Shown: in pieces, positions 43,719 through 52,481 of the stretch | Numbering within the stretch: position 1 is the first letter of the stretch | Layout: each line of letters begins with the position of its first letter | From: Seonamhaeicola sp. | GTDB lineage: Bacteria; Bacteroidota; Bacteroidia; Flavobacteriales; Flavobacteriaceae | Assembly: GCF_028281565.1 (NCBI RefSeq) | Contig: NZ_JANQJQ010000025.1 | Coordinates: 100,280 to 164,279 of the forward strand | Length of the DNA: 64,000 nucleotides | Direction of reading: 5' to 3' | Program-made: the position numbers and the translations under genes | The notes under the pieces: model-generated | Seen by the model: only the letters and a program-made list of their open reading frames with translations | What the model was told of the DNA's origin: nothing | Databases searched by the model: none

Positions 43719-44435
43719 TTACATTTTTAGATAAAAATCCTTGGTAAGATTAATGTAGTCTTGTGTATACTGATGTCTTTCCGTTTCAATAATTAATGTA
43801 TCCATTTGGATTTCGCTTTTGCGGAAAGATAATTCTACAAGGCTTCGTTTAATGCCTGAAGCAGGGGTGCCTTTTATGCGCAGTATTTTATTGGGATGAA
43901 GGTTGAATTTAACAGCCAATTCTATAAAAGCCGTTTCTTCTTTAAATGGGATCACAACACAAAAACAGCCCTCTTTTGAAAGTAATTTAGCAGTACTTTC
44001 TATCAAATGATCAAAAGGCATGGCGTCCTGAAACCTGGCTAGGTCCCTGGAGTTATTATCGGTCTTATAAGTTTCGGAATAAAACGGCGGATTGGAAATG
44101 ATCAAATCGTAGGTATCATCAATCTCCTCTGCAAATTCTTCCAGCGACGCATGGTAACAAAAAAGACGATCCCCCCAGGGCGATTGCTCAAAGTTATCCA
44201 CACATTGCTCATAGGCATTAGCATCAATTTCTATGGCATCAATAAGTTCCGTGCGACTGCGTTGTGCCAGCATTAAAGCAATAATACCGGTGCCTGCACC
44301 AATATCTAAAACAGAGAACGGATTCCTTTCAATGGAAGCCCAGGCACCTATTAAAACACCATCTGTTCCAATTTTCATGGCACTTCGATCCTGATTAACG
44401 GCGAATTGCTTGAAAAGGAAAGGTTTTTGAGACAT
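43719..44435 (-). CDS. trmN6: tRNA1(Val) (adenine37-N6)-methyltransferase-like
   Basis: A 238-residue SAM-dependent methyltransferase of the YfiC/TrmN6 family. The SAM motif LDIGAGTGIIALMLAQR is near residue 43 and the N6-adenine motif SNPPFY near 114. The N-terminus (FLFKQFAVNQDRSAMKIGTDG) is typical. It methylates adenine 37 of a tRNA. It is divergent from the DUF2383 gene with a palindrome in the gap. Confidence 0.9.
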   Translation of the reverse strand: MSQKPFLFKQFAVNQDRSAMKIGTDGVLIGAWASIERNPFSVLDIGAGTGIIALMLAQRSRTELIDAIEIDANAYEQCVDNFEQSPWGDRLFCYHASLEEFAEEIDDTYDLIISNPPFYSETYKTDNNSRDLARFQDAMPFDHLIESTAKLLSKEGCFCVVIPFKEETAFIELAVKFNLHPNKILRIKGTPASGIKRSLVELSFRKSEIQMDTLIIETERHQYTQDYINLTKDFYLKM

Positions 44436-44482
44436 GTATCTGTTTTAAGAGCAGGGCAATAGTAAGCAATTAATTCTACTTG

Positions 44483-44500
44483 TTAACAAAATTTTGTTAA
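44483..44500. promoter_or_regulatory. Perfect 18-bp palindrome in a divergent gap
   Basis: TTAACAAAATTTTGTTAA is fully self-complementary and lies between the divergent trmN6-like gene (start 44435) and the DUF2383 gene (start 44572). It may be an operator for either. AT-rich context makes a chance palindrome possible, but 18 bp without a mismatch is notable. Confidence 0.4.
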
Positions 44501-44571
44501 AACTTTGTATTTTTAAGAGCCCTAAAGGCGTTATAATAACGTATATTGTTTACGAAAAAACTGGTAGGGTT

Positions 44572-45021
44572 GTGAAACAAATTGAATATATTCTTGAGAA
44601 GTTAAATGACTTGCTGATATTAAACGAAGAAGTTGAGAATGCTTATAATAAAGCAAGTAATAAGGTAACAAATACAAATTACAAAACCTTTTCTAATGAA
44701 AGAAGCCAAGAACGTGCTGAGTTTGTTAGGTTGTTAAAAGGTGAATTAAATAAGCTGGAAGCAAAAGGCGGAAATCTTGCTGAAAAAAGAAGGGCCCATG
44801 TGGTGAGATTAAATTTCAGGAACTTTCTCAAAATTGAAAACGATACCGAGTTTCTCAGAAAGGTATATGACATGGAATTGTTAAGCCTTAACAAATATGA
44901 CGAGTTATTGACGCAAATGAATTTGCCCTTAAAGCTATGCAGATTGTTACTTAAACAGCGCGACAATATTCAGGCAAGGCTATACGTCATGGAAAGAGAA
45001 AATGAAATTGTGATTCCTTAG
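44572..45021 (+). CDS. DUF2383/PA2169-like four-helix-bundle protein
   Basis: A 149-residue helical protein beginning with VKQIEYILEKLNDLLIL, which resembles the DUF2383 (PA2169-type) ferritin-like bundle. A GTG start at 44572 is preferred over an upstream TTG at 44494. It has about four long amphipathic helices rich in Glu, Lys and Leu, and no signal peptide. Family members are stress-related with unknown mechanism. Iron-binding residues are not obvious. It converges with rimM. Confidence 0.7.
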   Translation: MKQIEYILEKLNDLLILNEEVENAYNKASNKVTNTNYKTFSNERSQERAEFVRLLKGELNKLEAKGGNLAEKRRAHVVRLNFRNFLKIENDTEFLRKVYDMELLSLNKYDELLTQMNLPLKLCRLLLKQRDNIQARLYVMERENEIVIP

Positions 45022-45045
45022 CCCTGTATTCACAATTTAAACTTG

Positions 45046-45570
45046 CTACAAATACAGATCGATCAAACCCTCAGGTGTTTCAACCAAAATTGTTTTATTA
45101 GCCCTGTCAACTTTAACAATAAAAGCATCGTTCATTGGGATGAGTATTTCCGTGCCGTTTTTGTCAATTTCAAATAAAGCTTGCGCTGTTGAATCATTGA
45201 TGGCCGTTATAGTACCTACTTTACCATAGTTTTTATCTTCAATAGAAAACCCGATAACCTCGTGAAAATAGAATTTGTTGCCTTCTAATTTAGGTAGTAA
45301 TTCCAAAGGTAGATACAGATCGGTTTTTATAAGGCTGTCAGCATCATGCTCGCTATCCACATCTTCAAATTTAATGCGAAGTAAATCCGATTTATGTAAT
45401 TGGGAACGTTCAACAAAAAAGGGGATCAGGTTGTTTCTCAGGTCTATAAAAATAGCATCCAAATGTTCGTAAAGCTCCGGTTGATCGGTGTCGAGTTTTG
45501 CCAGAACTTCCCCTTTAAAACTGTACTTTTTTACAATCTTGCCTAGGTAAAAACAATCGTCTTTTTTCAT
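45046..45570 (-). CDS. rimM: 16S rRNA processing protein RimM
   Basis: A 174-residue ribosome-maturation factor. The N-terminal RimM domain starts with CFYLGKIVKKYSFKGEV and the C-terminal PRC-barrel includes IPMNDAFIVKVD and ends LVETPEGLIDLYL. It binds S19 and helps mature the 30S head. The start at 45570 (MKKDD) is preferred to 45591, which would begin in a repeat. rpsP lies upstream in the same direction with a terminator between. Confidence 0.93.
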   Translation of the reverse strand: MKKDDCFYLGKIVKKYSFKGEVLAKLDTDQPELYEHLDAIFIDLRNNLIPFFVERSQLHKSDLLRIKFEDVDSEHDADSLIKTDLYLPLELLPKLEGNKFYFHEVIGFSIEDKNYGKVGTITAINDSTAQALFEIDKNGTEILIPMNDAFIVKVDRANKTILVETPEGLIDLYL

Positions 45571-45586
45571 TGAGAGCGTCATTTTT

Positions 45587-45700
45587 GTCATTCCCGCGAA
45601 GGCGGGAATCTATTTTGTTTGTCATCCTGAACTGGTTTCAGGATCTCACAATAGTTAAGATATGTTATGAGATGCTGAAATAAATTCAGCATGACACAAA
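45587..45700. repeat. Three consecutive REP-like hairpins
   Basis: Three stem-loops follow one another: ATTCCCGC-GAAG-GCGGGAAT (45590-45609), ATCCTGAA paired with TTTCAGGAT (about 45622-45642), and ATGCTGAA paired with TTCAGCAT (about 45670-45692). Each is a familiar flavobacterial intergenic hairpin. They lie between rimM and the rpsP terminator. Confidence 0.6.
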
Positions 45701-45721
45701 AAGTAACCTTTTTGCATAAAA

Positions 45722-45746
45722 AACTCCGATAGTAACTATCGGAGTT
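45722..45746 (-). terminator. Terminator of rpsP
   Basis: AACTCCGATAGT and ACTATCGGAGTT pair perfectly with a very small loop, and on the minus strand the stem is followed by six T residues. It lies 24 bp past the rpsP stop codon. Confidence 0.88.
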
Positions 45747-45770
45747 TAAAAGTATAAAAAATTAATTTTT

Positions 45771-46289
45771 TTATTCTTCTTCGTTTGTAGCTTCGGCTTC
45801 AGCAGCAACTTCTTCAGTAGCCTCTTCAGCTTCTTCAACTACAGGAGCTGCAGCAGCAACTCTTGCTTCGTTAACAGCTTTTTCAGCAGCAAGCGCATCC
45901 GCTTTAGCTTTAGCATCCGCTTTAGATAATCCGTCGGCTTTAGCTTGAATTTTAGCAGCTTTTTCTTCTAACCAGGCATTGAATTTCCCTTCAGCCTGCT
46001 CTTCAGTTAAAGCACCTTTTTTAACACCACCTGCTAAATGATTCTTTAATAAAGCACCCTTGTAAGATAATAATGCTTTGGCAGTATCAGTAGGTTGTGC
46101 ACCATTTTGTAACCACTTTACAGCACCGTCAACATTTAAGTCAACAGTTGCAGGGTTGGTATTTGGATTGTAAACACCTAATTTTTCTAAGTATCTACCA
46201 TCTCTTTTTGCACGCGAATCTGCGGCAACAATCCAGTAAAAAGGTTTTCCTTTTTTACCGTGTCTTTGTAATCTGATCTTTACTGGCAT
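45771..46289 (-). CDS. rpsP: 30S ribosomal protein S16 with C-terminal extension
   Basis: A 172-residue S16. The conserved domain is the first 80 residues ([20 protein letters not shown] and [18 protein letters not shown]). The remaining 90 residues are a Lys/Ala/Glu-rich tail with an acidic end ([18 protein letters not shown]), roughly doubling the length seen in Escherichia coli; such tails are usual in Bacteroidota. It is the usual partner of rimM. A promoter-like element lies 48 bp upstream. Confidence 0.97.
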   Translation of the reverse strand: MPVKIRLQRHGKKGKPFYWIVAADSRAKRDGRYLEKLGVYNPNTNPATVDLNVDGAVKWLQNGAQPTDTAKALLSYKGALLKNHLAGGVKKGALTEEQAEGKFNAWLEEKAAKIQAKADGLSKADAKAKADALAAEKAVNEARVAAAAPVVEEAEEATEEVAAEAEATNEEE

Positions 46290-46336
46290 AATAATTAATT
46301 ATTTGAGGTTCCCGACCTCGGTTATTAATGAGGGCG

Positions 46337-46344
46337 CAAATATA
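46337..46344 (-). promoter_or_regulatory. Putative -7 element of rpsP
   Basis: On the minus strand TATATTTG matches TAnnTTTG, 48 bp before the start codon. No clear TTG is seen at the right distance. Predicted leader about 42 nt. Confidence 0.45.
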
Positions 46345-46391
46345 CTATTTTTTGATTAATTTAAAGTAAATGATAGATAAATATTGGAGAA

Positions 46392-47606
46392 CTAACAGGC
46401 CATTTCCCTGGAAATCATCTTATTTAAGCCAGTTAATGATTTTTCTGAATTTTTATCCGCTGCAAATTTCCTCATAATTTGGTTGGCTATTGCTAGAACT
46501 TTATCATTATTGGTAGCTTCCGAAGTGTTTTTAAAATGCCTTCTGACTTTGGCTATAACAGTGGATTTGTATTCGGATAACAGTAACCTTGAAGGTATTT
46601 TTTTATACCATTCAACAAATATTGAAAACTCCTGAGCCGTGATATTTTTAACCTGATTTATGGATGTAAGGCGCCTTTTTCTGGTGTTTTCCAATTCAAT
46701 AGAAATAGTATCTAAATCCAGATGCGTAATATGCTTACTATTTGAAAGTGCTTTATCAATGTTGCTCGGTATGGCTAAATCAATCAAAAGCCTTTCTTTA
46801 TTTGCGTTGATACTCGTAATAAGATGGTGGCAATTATTGGCTGCGCTGATGATAATGTCGAAATCCTGAAAATCATTTGCAATTACCTTTTTCCAGGGAT
46901 ATAATTCACATTGATATTGGCGGGCCATAGCCACAGCTTTTTTTTCAGTTCTGTTACTAATGTAAAGATTAGAGAATTTGAACTTGGTATTGTATTTAAA
47001 AATTTGATGAATAATAGCACCGGCACCGATTAGTAATATCTTTTTTGATCTAATAAAGGCCCTGTCACCATTAGTGTTTTTAATGAAATTTAGAGTTTTA
47101 TAGGCCACTGAAGTAGTGCCGTCTCTAAAATTAGTTTCGTTACTAATGCGCTTGTGAATTTTAAACGCCGATTGTAAAGCGCGCTCCAATAACGAACCTT
47201 GCATTTTAATTTTCATTGAAAATTGATATGCTTTCTTTATTTGATGAATTATTTCGGCATCACCTAACACTAAAGACCTTAATCCGGAAGATACGGTTAA
47301 AAGATGTCTTACGGTATGTTTTGTATTGTTGCTATAATTAAAAAGCGCCTTGTTATGCCTGATGCACTGAGCTTTGTATTTAATGAAAAAGTCCCGGATC
47401 ATTGCAGCAGATGTTTTGCCGGATTCAAAATAAATCTCAGTTCTGTTACAGGTTGATAATATTAGCAATCCTTTTATATCGTCAAACCGGTCACAAACAG
47501 AATTTACCAGGGTGCTTTTTTCCTCGTCAGACACATGAAAATTTTCTCTTTGAACAATTGAAGCGGTTTCATGTGAAATGCTTATATGTTTCAGTGACAT
47601 TTGCAT
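46392..47606 (-). CDS. hemA: Glutamyl-tRNA reductase
   Basis: A 404-residue glutamyl-tRNA reductase, first step of C5 haem biosynthesis. The catalytic cysteine lies in LILSTCNRTEIYFE near residue 52. The NADPH-binding segment is LLIGAGAIIHQIFKY near 192, and GLRSLVLGDAEIIHQIKKAY near 112 is the conserved helix. The C-terminal dimerisation domain is present. The sequence looks more divergent than a housekeeping copy, and no other haem genes are adjacent. Its position 70 bp from a cytochrome c gene suggests a copy tied to cytochrome production. Confidence 0.93.
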   Translation of the reverse strand: MQMSLKHISISHETASIVQRENFHVSDEEKSTLVNSVCDRFDDIKGLLILSTCNRTEIYFESGKTSAAMIRDFFIKYKAQCIRHNKALFNYSNNTKHTVRHLLTVSSGLRSLVLGDAEIIHQIKKAYQFSMKIKMQGSLLERALQSAFKIHKRISNETNFRDGTTSVAYKTLNFIKNTNGDRAFIRSKKILLIGAGAIIHQIFKYNTKFKFSNLYISNRTEKKAVAMARQYQCELYPWKKVIANDFQDFDIIISAANNCHHLITSINANKERLLIDLAIPSNIDKALSNSKHITHLDLDTISIELENTRKRRLTSINQVKNITAQEFSIFVEWYKKIPSRLLLSEYKSTVIAKVRRHFKNTSEATNNDKVLAIANQIMRKFAADKNSEKSLTGLNKMISREMAC

Positions 47607-47676
47607 AACAAATACTTATAGTTTAAATATGAAGATATCCCAAACTATGGTGTTCTTTTAAAAATATTGTATATAA

Positions 47677-48072
47677 TTATTCGCCCATAGTTCTAATGTA
47701 ATTCACTATTAACCATACGTCTTCTTCATCCGGAATTTTCTTTTCGTAATTGGGCATATCATCTCTTCCTATGTAGCTTTTATAAAAAACAGCGCCATCG
47801 GATTGACTTTGGAATTCTGCCGTTGAGAAATCTCCAAGATCTCCGTCAACTTCATCGGCTTTGGGGCCATCGCCTAATCCGGTTTTTCCATGACAAGATT
47901 TACAATGCTTGTTGTAAAGTGTTTTGCCTATGGCAAGATCTACTGAAGGATCAGTTGGGTTTTTCATTTTCTCGTACTTGGCAGGCACTTTCCATACGTC
48001 TTGAACAGGAGTGAAAGCGTAAAACGCAAAAGAAATGAGTCCTATAACTACTAGTGCTTTAATTGTTTTCAT
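47677..48072 (-). CDS. Periplasmic monoheme cytochrome c
   Basis: A 131-residue class I-like cytochrome c with an N-terminal signal (KALVVIGLISFAFYAF). The haem motif is CKSCHGKTG near residue 57, and the axial methionine is probably in GRDDMPNYEKKIPD near 108. It would carry electrons in the periplasm for the upstream FeS-NrfD system. The gene lies 160 bp after the membrane-anchored protein gene and has its own upstream conserved element, so it may be separately controlled. hemA follows. Confidence 0.93.
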   Translation of the reverse strand: MKTIKALVVIGLISFAFYAFTPVQDVWKVPAKYEKMKNPTDPSVDLAIGKTLYNKHCKSCHGKTGLGDGPKADEVDGDLGDFSTAEFQSQSDGAVFYKSYIGRDDMPNYEKKIPDEEDVWLIVNYIRTMGE

Positions 48073-48100
48073 CTTTTTAATTTTTAATGTTTTTCAATGA

Positions 48101-48176
48101 TCAGATGTAACCTTGGATGTTTAAAATAATCATTTCGTTGTGTTTTTAATAATTAATTTAAACATGTCGGTTTCAT
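48101..48176 (-). promoter_or_regulatory. Conserved upstream element, copy B
   Basis: A 76-bp segment nearly identical to 33141-33214, ending 29 bp before the cytochrome c start codon. The arms at 48120-48134 and 48148-48162 match 13 of 15 positions. The same outer end encodes MKPTCLN followed by a stop on the minus strand (48176 to 48153). Confidence 0.7.
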
Positions 48177-48231
48177 GTTTCGATTCTTTTTTAGTTTATA
48201 TATTAAGGTAATTTCAAAAATTATACCGCGT

Positions 48232-49146
48232 TTATATAGTTGCTTGTTGTTCTTCGGTGCTTGTTTCCAATAATTTGCCCTCTTTTTTAATAGAGAATAA
48301 ATTTTTAATGGTATAGGCATAATTTGCCCAAACACCAACCAACAACACAGTTAATACAATATACATCCAGATGGGTGCTGCTTCGGACCAAAGCGTATTA
48401 CTTTTTACTTCGTCCTGTTTGTTGAAAACGCCCCAATTCACCATTTTTTCCGTGATCACATTTCCAAATTCATCATGGTCTTCAATAATGGCATAAACAG
48501 TAAGATTACCATTAACATCACCCGGAATATCTGTTGGCATTTCAAATTCAAACGTGCCGTCTTCAATAGAGCCTTCTTCTATTGGCATTTTTGAAAGCAT
48601 TCCGTTTACAGATATTATAATATCAGATTCTTCTATATTTAGTTTAGTGCCTAAACTATCCATGACAAAAGCATTAACAAGCACTGTTTTTATACTGTCA
48701 ATTTCTTTCAGGTCTAATTCCAGATGTAAATTTTTAACACTTATAATTTCTTCCTGTTCATCTATAGCATCAGTTCCTGCAAAATAAGCTTTTAAGTTGA
48801 TGTAACCTTCTTCATCGGTCAAATACTCTTGATTTTCAGGGAGTGTTATTCGCGCAGTCCCTTCATTATTGGTTTTTGATTTGCCTAAAAGTAATTCCTG
48901 GTCATTAAAAACATTATAGAATTTTATTTCGGCACCAAATACAGGGATCTTGTCCTTTCGGTCCTTTTTATTTCTGGCTATAAAACGCGCTTCAAGTGTC
49001 CTGGAATTATCCGATTGTTTGATAGTGCTGAAATAAAACAACATTCTATAATCGTCAACTGTGGCCTCCTGTGAAAAACTCCTTGTGCTTAACAATAACC
49101 CAATGATTAAAGCAAATACAGAATATTTATAAAAAGTGGTTTTCAT
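48232..49146 (-). CDS. Periplasmic protein with C-terminal membrane anchor, NrfD-associated
   Basis: A 304-residue protein. After a signal peptide ending RSFSQ, residues 26 to about 250 look like beta-sandwich domains (GAEIKFYNVFNDQELLLGKS; GYINLKAYFAGTD). A single membrane helix (WMYIVLTVLLVGVWANYAYT) precedes a short cytoplasmic tail. No haem or cluster motif is present. It overlaps the NrfD gene by 4 bp, so it is translationally coupled and probably a structural subunit of the same complex. I do not recognise a named family. Confidence 0.82.
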   Translation of the reverse strand: MKTTFYKYSVFALIIGLLLSTRSFSQEATVDDYRMLFYFSTIKQSDNSRTLEARFIARNKKDRKDKIPVFGAEIKFYNVFNDQELLLGKSKTNNEGTARITLPENQEYLTDEEGYINLKAYFAGTDAIDEQEEIISVKNLHLELDLKEIDSIKTVLVNAFVMDSLGTKLNIEESDIIISVNGMLSKMPIEEGSIEDGTFEFEMPTDIPGDVNGNLTVYAIIEDHDEFGNVITEKMVNWGVFNKQDEVKSNTLWSEAAPIWMYIVLTVLLVGVWANYAYTIKNLFSIKKEGKLLETSTEEQQATI

Positions 49147-50486
49147 TGTTTCTGATTTTGAGTTAAACTTTTTGGGTTTTTCTGTTGTTCTCTTTCATGG
49201 TCAATAATGCCTGACATAGGAATGATAGGAACCAATCGCATCAATAAAATAAAGAACAATATAAAGGCGGCTACGCCAGCAAAACTAAGCGCCCATTCAA
49301 TCCATGTAGCAGAATAGTGAATGAATTCGGGTCTTGAGTCCTGTATGGGTAAATAAGGGGTTTCTAAAGTAGGAACCACAATAAGGTATCTGTTAAACCA
49401 TAATCCTAAAACAGCAATCAGAGCCGCAAATGTTATAGATTTTATGGTTCTGAGCTTTTTAAAGAATAGAATAACAATAGGCACTAAAACACCGATGTAG
49501 TTGGCAAAAATAAACATCCAGAAATACCTGTTGAAAAGAGTATCCAGTAAATTGATGTCGTGAGTCTTATGACTAAACCACCTAGAAAAATATTCGCTGA
49601 ATGTAAAATACCCGAATAGCAAAGAGATTACCAATAAAATAACCCCGGCTCCTACAAAGTGTATTTTTCTGATATAATGCTCTAAATGGTAGAATTTACG
49701 AATAAGATACATGGCAATAATAATAACCCCAACGCCTGAGTATAAACCCGCAACAATAAAATACGGTGCAAATATAGAGCTGTTCCAACCGGGTTGAAGG
49801 GTTAAGCTGAAGATCCAGGCTAAAACAGAGTAGGCAATGATTGCCAGGGCAATGATCATGGCCGACATGGTTCTTGTTATTTTATGCAGTTTTTCACGTT
49901 GTGTTGGCGTGTCATAATAGCCTATGGCTAATTTCCTATAGAGCTTTTGCCGCCAGGCCGGAGCTTTTTTGCTATTATCTCTAAGGATTGCAAAATCGGG
50001 TATGAACGTTAGGTATAGGTAGATGAAGCATCCTATTAAATCGGTTATAATAGCTATAATGTCCCAGGTAATAGGTGATTGAATCCTTGGGTAAATGAAT
50101 AAATAATGAAGTCTATCTAACCGGCCAATACAGAGCAAAATAAAAATAGGACCAATAATTAATGAAAGTACTGTTATAATTTCAACAATTCGCATGACCG
50201 AATTTTTCCAGGGCGTTTTAAAAAAATGTAAAATGCCTGAAATAAAGGCACCGGAATAACTTAGGCAAACAAAGAAAATAAAATTGATGATGTAAATTCC
50301 CCAAACCACATTGTCTCTCATTCCGGTAACTTCATGGCCTTTTACAGCCTGAATTATAAAGGCGGCCAATCCCACTAAAATCACAGCTATTAAGAAACCA
50401 ATCCAAATTTTTGATGTTTTGGTTGACTTTTTTAGCAAGGGAGAAAACTCTTTGACTAATTCTCTTTTTCTAATTTCTAAATCCAT
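49143..50486 (-). CDS. NrfD-family quinol-interacting membrane subunit
   Basis: A 447-residue integral membrane protein with ten predicted helices, for example KIWIGFLIAVILVGLAAFII near residue 26 and the final WIEWALSFAGVAAFILFF. The NrfD/PsrC family exchanges electrons between quinol and a periplasmic Fe-S subunit. The start at 50486 (MDLEIRKRELV) follows the stop of the ferredoxin gene by 16 bp. Its partner is the Tat-exported ferredoxin. No molybdenum catalytic subunit is encoded nearby. Confidence 0.9.
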   Translation of the reverse strand: MDLEIRKRELVKEFSPLLKKSTKTSKIWIGFLIAVILVGLAAFIIQAVKGHEVTGMRDNVVWGIYIINFIFFVCLSYSGAFISGILHFFKTPWKNSVMRIVEIITVLSLIIGPIFILLCIGRLDRLHYLFIYPRIQSPITWDIIAIITDLIGCFIYLYLTFIPDFAILRDNSKKAPAWRQKLYRKLAIGYYDTPTQREKLHKITRTMSAMIIALAIIAYSVLAWIFSLTLQPGWNSSIFAPYFIVAGLYSGVGVIIIAMYLIRKFYHLEHYIRKIHFVGAGVILLVISLLFGYFTFSEYFSRWFSHKTHDINLLDTLFNRYFWMFIFANYIGVLVPIVILFFKKLRTIKSITFAALIAVLGLWFNRYLIVVPTLETPYLPIQDSRPEFIHYSATWIEWALSFAGVAAFILFFILLMRLVPIIPMSGIIDHEREQQKNPKSLTQNQKQ

Positions 50487-50502
50487 AATGAAGCCCTTTA
50501 AG

Positions 50503-51483
50503 TTAAATGTCACCTTTCTTTTTTAATTCCTGAACGTAAGGAACGTCTTTGTAGCGTTCAATGATGTCTTCATCAACATTAAATCCGCGTTCTAACGGGA
50601 ATTGTCTGTCTACTGCAGGCAAGTAGTACACATTTGGTTTGGTGCCTAAATGTTCTAAATGTCTGTAGCCACCTCTGTCTTTAATTAAATCTGAAAAGCG
50701 AACAGTTTCTTCTCCGTTGGTAACAATATCTTCATTCTTATCGCCAAAATAAATAACACCCATGGGGCAGGATTGCGCGCAATGAGGTAATTTTCCCTGC
50801 CTTAACATATCAGGACAAAAATCGCATTTCATAACAGTGCCCTCAGCGGCAGGCACACTTGTTTCTGGCGAGTATGGTTGTGATTTGTCATCAAATTTTT
50901 CTTTATGGCCCCAATTAAACTGGCGTGCCGAATACGGACAACTTGTTATACAGAATTTGCAGCCAATACATCGGTCGTTATCAATTAAAACAATACCGTC
51001 ATCACGCTTAAAAGTGGCTCCTGTTGGGCAAACCGTTACACACGGTGGTTCGTCACAATGAAAGCATGGTTTTGGGAACCAATAGGGCGAGCCTTCTTCA
51101 TTATCCTGAATAAGCTGTACTTTTATAAACTCTTCGTTGTAATCAAGCTTGTGAGCTTTTTGGCAGCTTTCAACACAATTTCTGGCATTTTTACATTTGG
51201 CCAAATCAATGACCATAACAAACTTCCTGTTAGGAATACCCTTTCTGGATTCAGCGGGGGTAATATGAGCCTCAGGATATTTGTTTAGGCTTTCAGCGTC
51301 CACCTCCACCATTTTGCCATCCGGTGTAAGAACCCTGACTTTTTCACCGGAAGAAGCAGTTTCTTCCTGTCCGGAATTAGAAGCTATCGATAGGCCGGCT
51401 ACGGCCGATACTCCGGATAGTAATCCTAATTTTAGAAAGTTACGCCTGTTTGTTCCTGCTTTGTTCTCTTCACTATTTTTCAT
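50503..51483 (-). CDS. Tat-exported four-cluster ferredoxin subunit
   Basis: A 326-residue periplasmic Fe-S protein of the NrfC/PsrB/DmsB type. A twin-arginine signal RRNFLKLG (Arg 13-14) is followed by four cysteine groups: CKNARNCVESCQ near residue 97, CFHCDEPPCVTVCP near 141, CIGCKFCITSCP near 172 and CDFCP...CAQSCP near 224-243. It would take electrons from, or give them to, the NrfD subunit. It is the first gene of a three-gene operon ending with the membrane-anchored protein. Confidence 0.93.
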   Translation of the reverse strand: MKNSEENKAGTNRRNFLKLGLLSGVSAVAGLSIASNSGQEETASSGEKVRVLTPDGKMVEVDAESLNKYPEAHITPAESRKGIPNRKFVMVIDLAKCKNARNCVESCQKAHKLDYNEEFIKVQLIQDNEEGSPYWFPKPCFHCDEPPCVTVCPTGATFKRDDGIVLIDNDRCIGCKFCITSCPYSARQFNWGHKEKFDDKSQPYSPETSVPAAEGTVMKCDFCPDMLRQGKLPHCAQSCPMGVIYFGDKNEDIVTNGEETVRFSDLIKDRGGYRHLEHLGTKPNVYYLPAVDRQFPLERGFNVDEDIIERYKDVPYVQELKKKGDI

Positions 51484-51607
51484 AATACACCCAGTTAAAT
51501 AAATTTCAATATTTAATTTAGTTGAAAATTAACCTCAGCCTTTGATGATTTTTATACAGGTAATTTTCTAATTACAATAGCCTGTTTATGTATAAAGTCT
51601 TGTTGTT

Positions 51608-52471
51608 TTAAAAATTATAGTTTCTAGTAATATTAAATCCAATTAAGAAATCACCATCAAAGAAATCGTTAGTATTCTTCATGTAATTCTGTTGAGGAAC
51701 AATACCTCTTAAGTTGGTTAAAAATATTTGGAACGTGTGTGATGAAGTTCCAAATTCAACACCTAAACTTATCCCGGGATTATCGTAACTCAAATCCGGG
51801 AAATCCGGGTCTGTTCCAAAACTGGTTATAGGTTGACTGTAGTCGAATAAAATGGCCGTTTGTGAGCTGACTTTAGCTCTACCACCTAATGCGATTGCGA
51901 ATCGGTCATTTTCCATAAACGAATCTACGCCGTTAAAGTGTGATACACTTGGTGCGATTTGTAAAGAAAAATTAGGGCTAAATCTTCTGGCTATTATTAA
52001 TTGATTAAAATAAGAATAGCGATGTTGTGTTACAGCAAACTTGTCTTTTTTTCTGGCATCAATGGTGTAGTTACCGTAGTATGTTACACTAACAGGTATT
52101 CTGTCTGAGCGTGTTTGACTTAATAAACCTGCTTTCCAGTTAAAGTCCTGAAGGCGTCCTTCTTTAGTGGTTCCAAAACCAACAGTTAATCTGTCTAATA
52201 TGGCATAAGAGAGTGCTATTCTAATGTTTGATGCTCCCCAAAAACCTGCTAAGTCATTCTCGCCTCCATTAATTTCACCAAACCTGTGTTGCATCATAAC
52301 TTCCAAAGTATTTTTATTAAATAATACATTGGTGGCATTATCAATAAGCGTGGCACTCTCAAATGCCGGCCTTTCAGGTTTGTCTATTATGGAATCTTTT
52401 TTCTTTTCCTGTGCCAGGACCATTAAGGGTAGTAACAGAAAAGTAAAAAGTATGATTTTATAATGTTTCAT
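51608..52471 (-). CDS. DUF5777-type outer-membrane beta-barrel protein
   Basis: A 287-residue exported protein with a signal peptide (residues 1-20, ending LMVLAQ). From about residue 50 on it alternates short polar and hydrophobic stretches as in a porin-like barrel (EVMMQHRFGEINGGENDLAG; IRIALSYAILDRLTVGFG) and ends in LIGFNITRNYNF, with a terminal aromatic. This matches DUF5777, which often accompanies cytochrome genes. It lies 10 bp after a monoheme lipoprotein gene. Confidence 0.82.
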   Translation of the reverse strand: MKHYKIILFTFLLLPLMVLAQEKKKDSIIDKPERPAFESATLIDNATNVLFNKNTLEVMMQHRFGEINGGENDLAGFWGASNIRIALSYAILDRLTVGFGTTKEGRLQDFNWKAGLLSQTRSDRIPVSVTYYGNYTIDARKKDKFAVTQHRYSYFNQLIIARRFSPNFSLQIAPSVSHFNGVDSFMENDRFAIALGGRAKVSSQTAILFDYSQPITSFGTDPDFPDLSYDNPGISLGVEFGTSSHTFQIFLTNLRGIVPQQNYMKNTNDFFDGDFLIGFNITRNYNF

Positions 52472-52481
52472 GTCTTATGTA

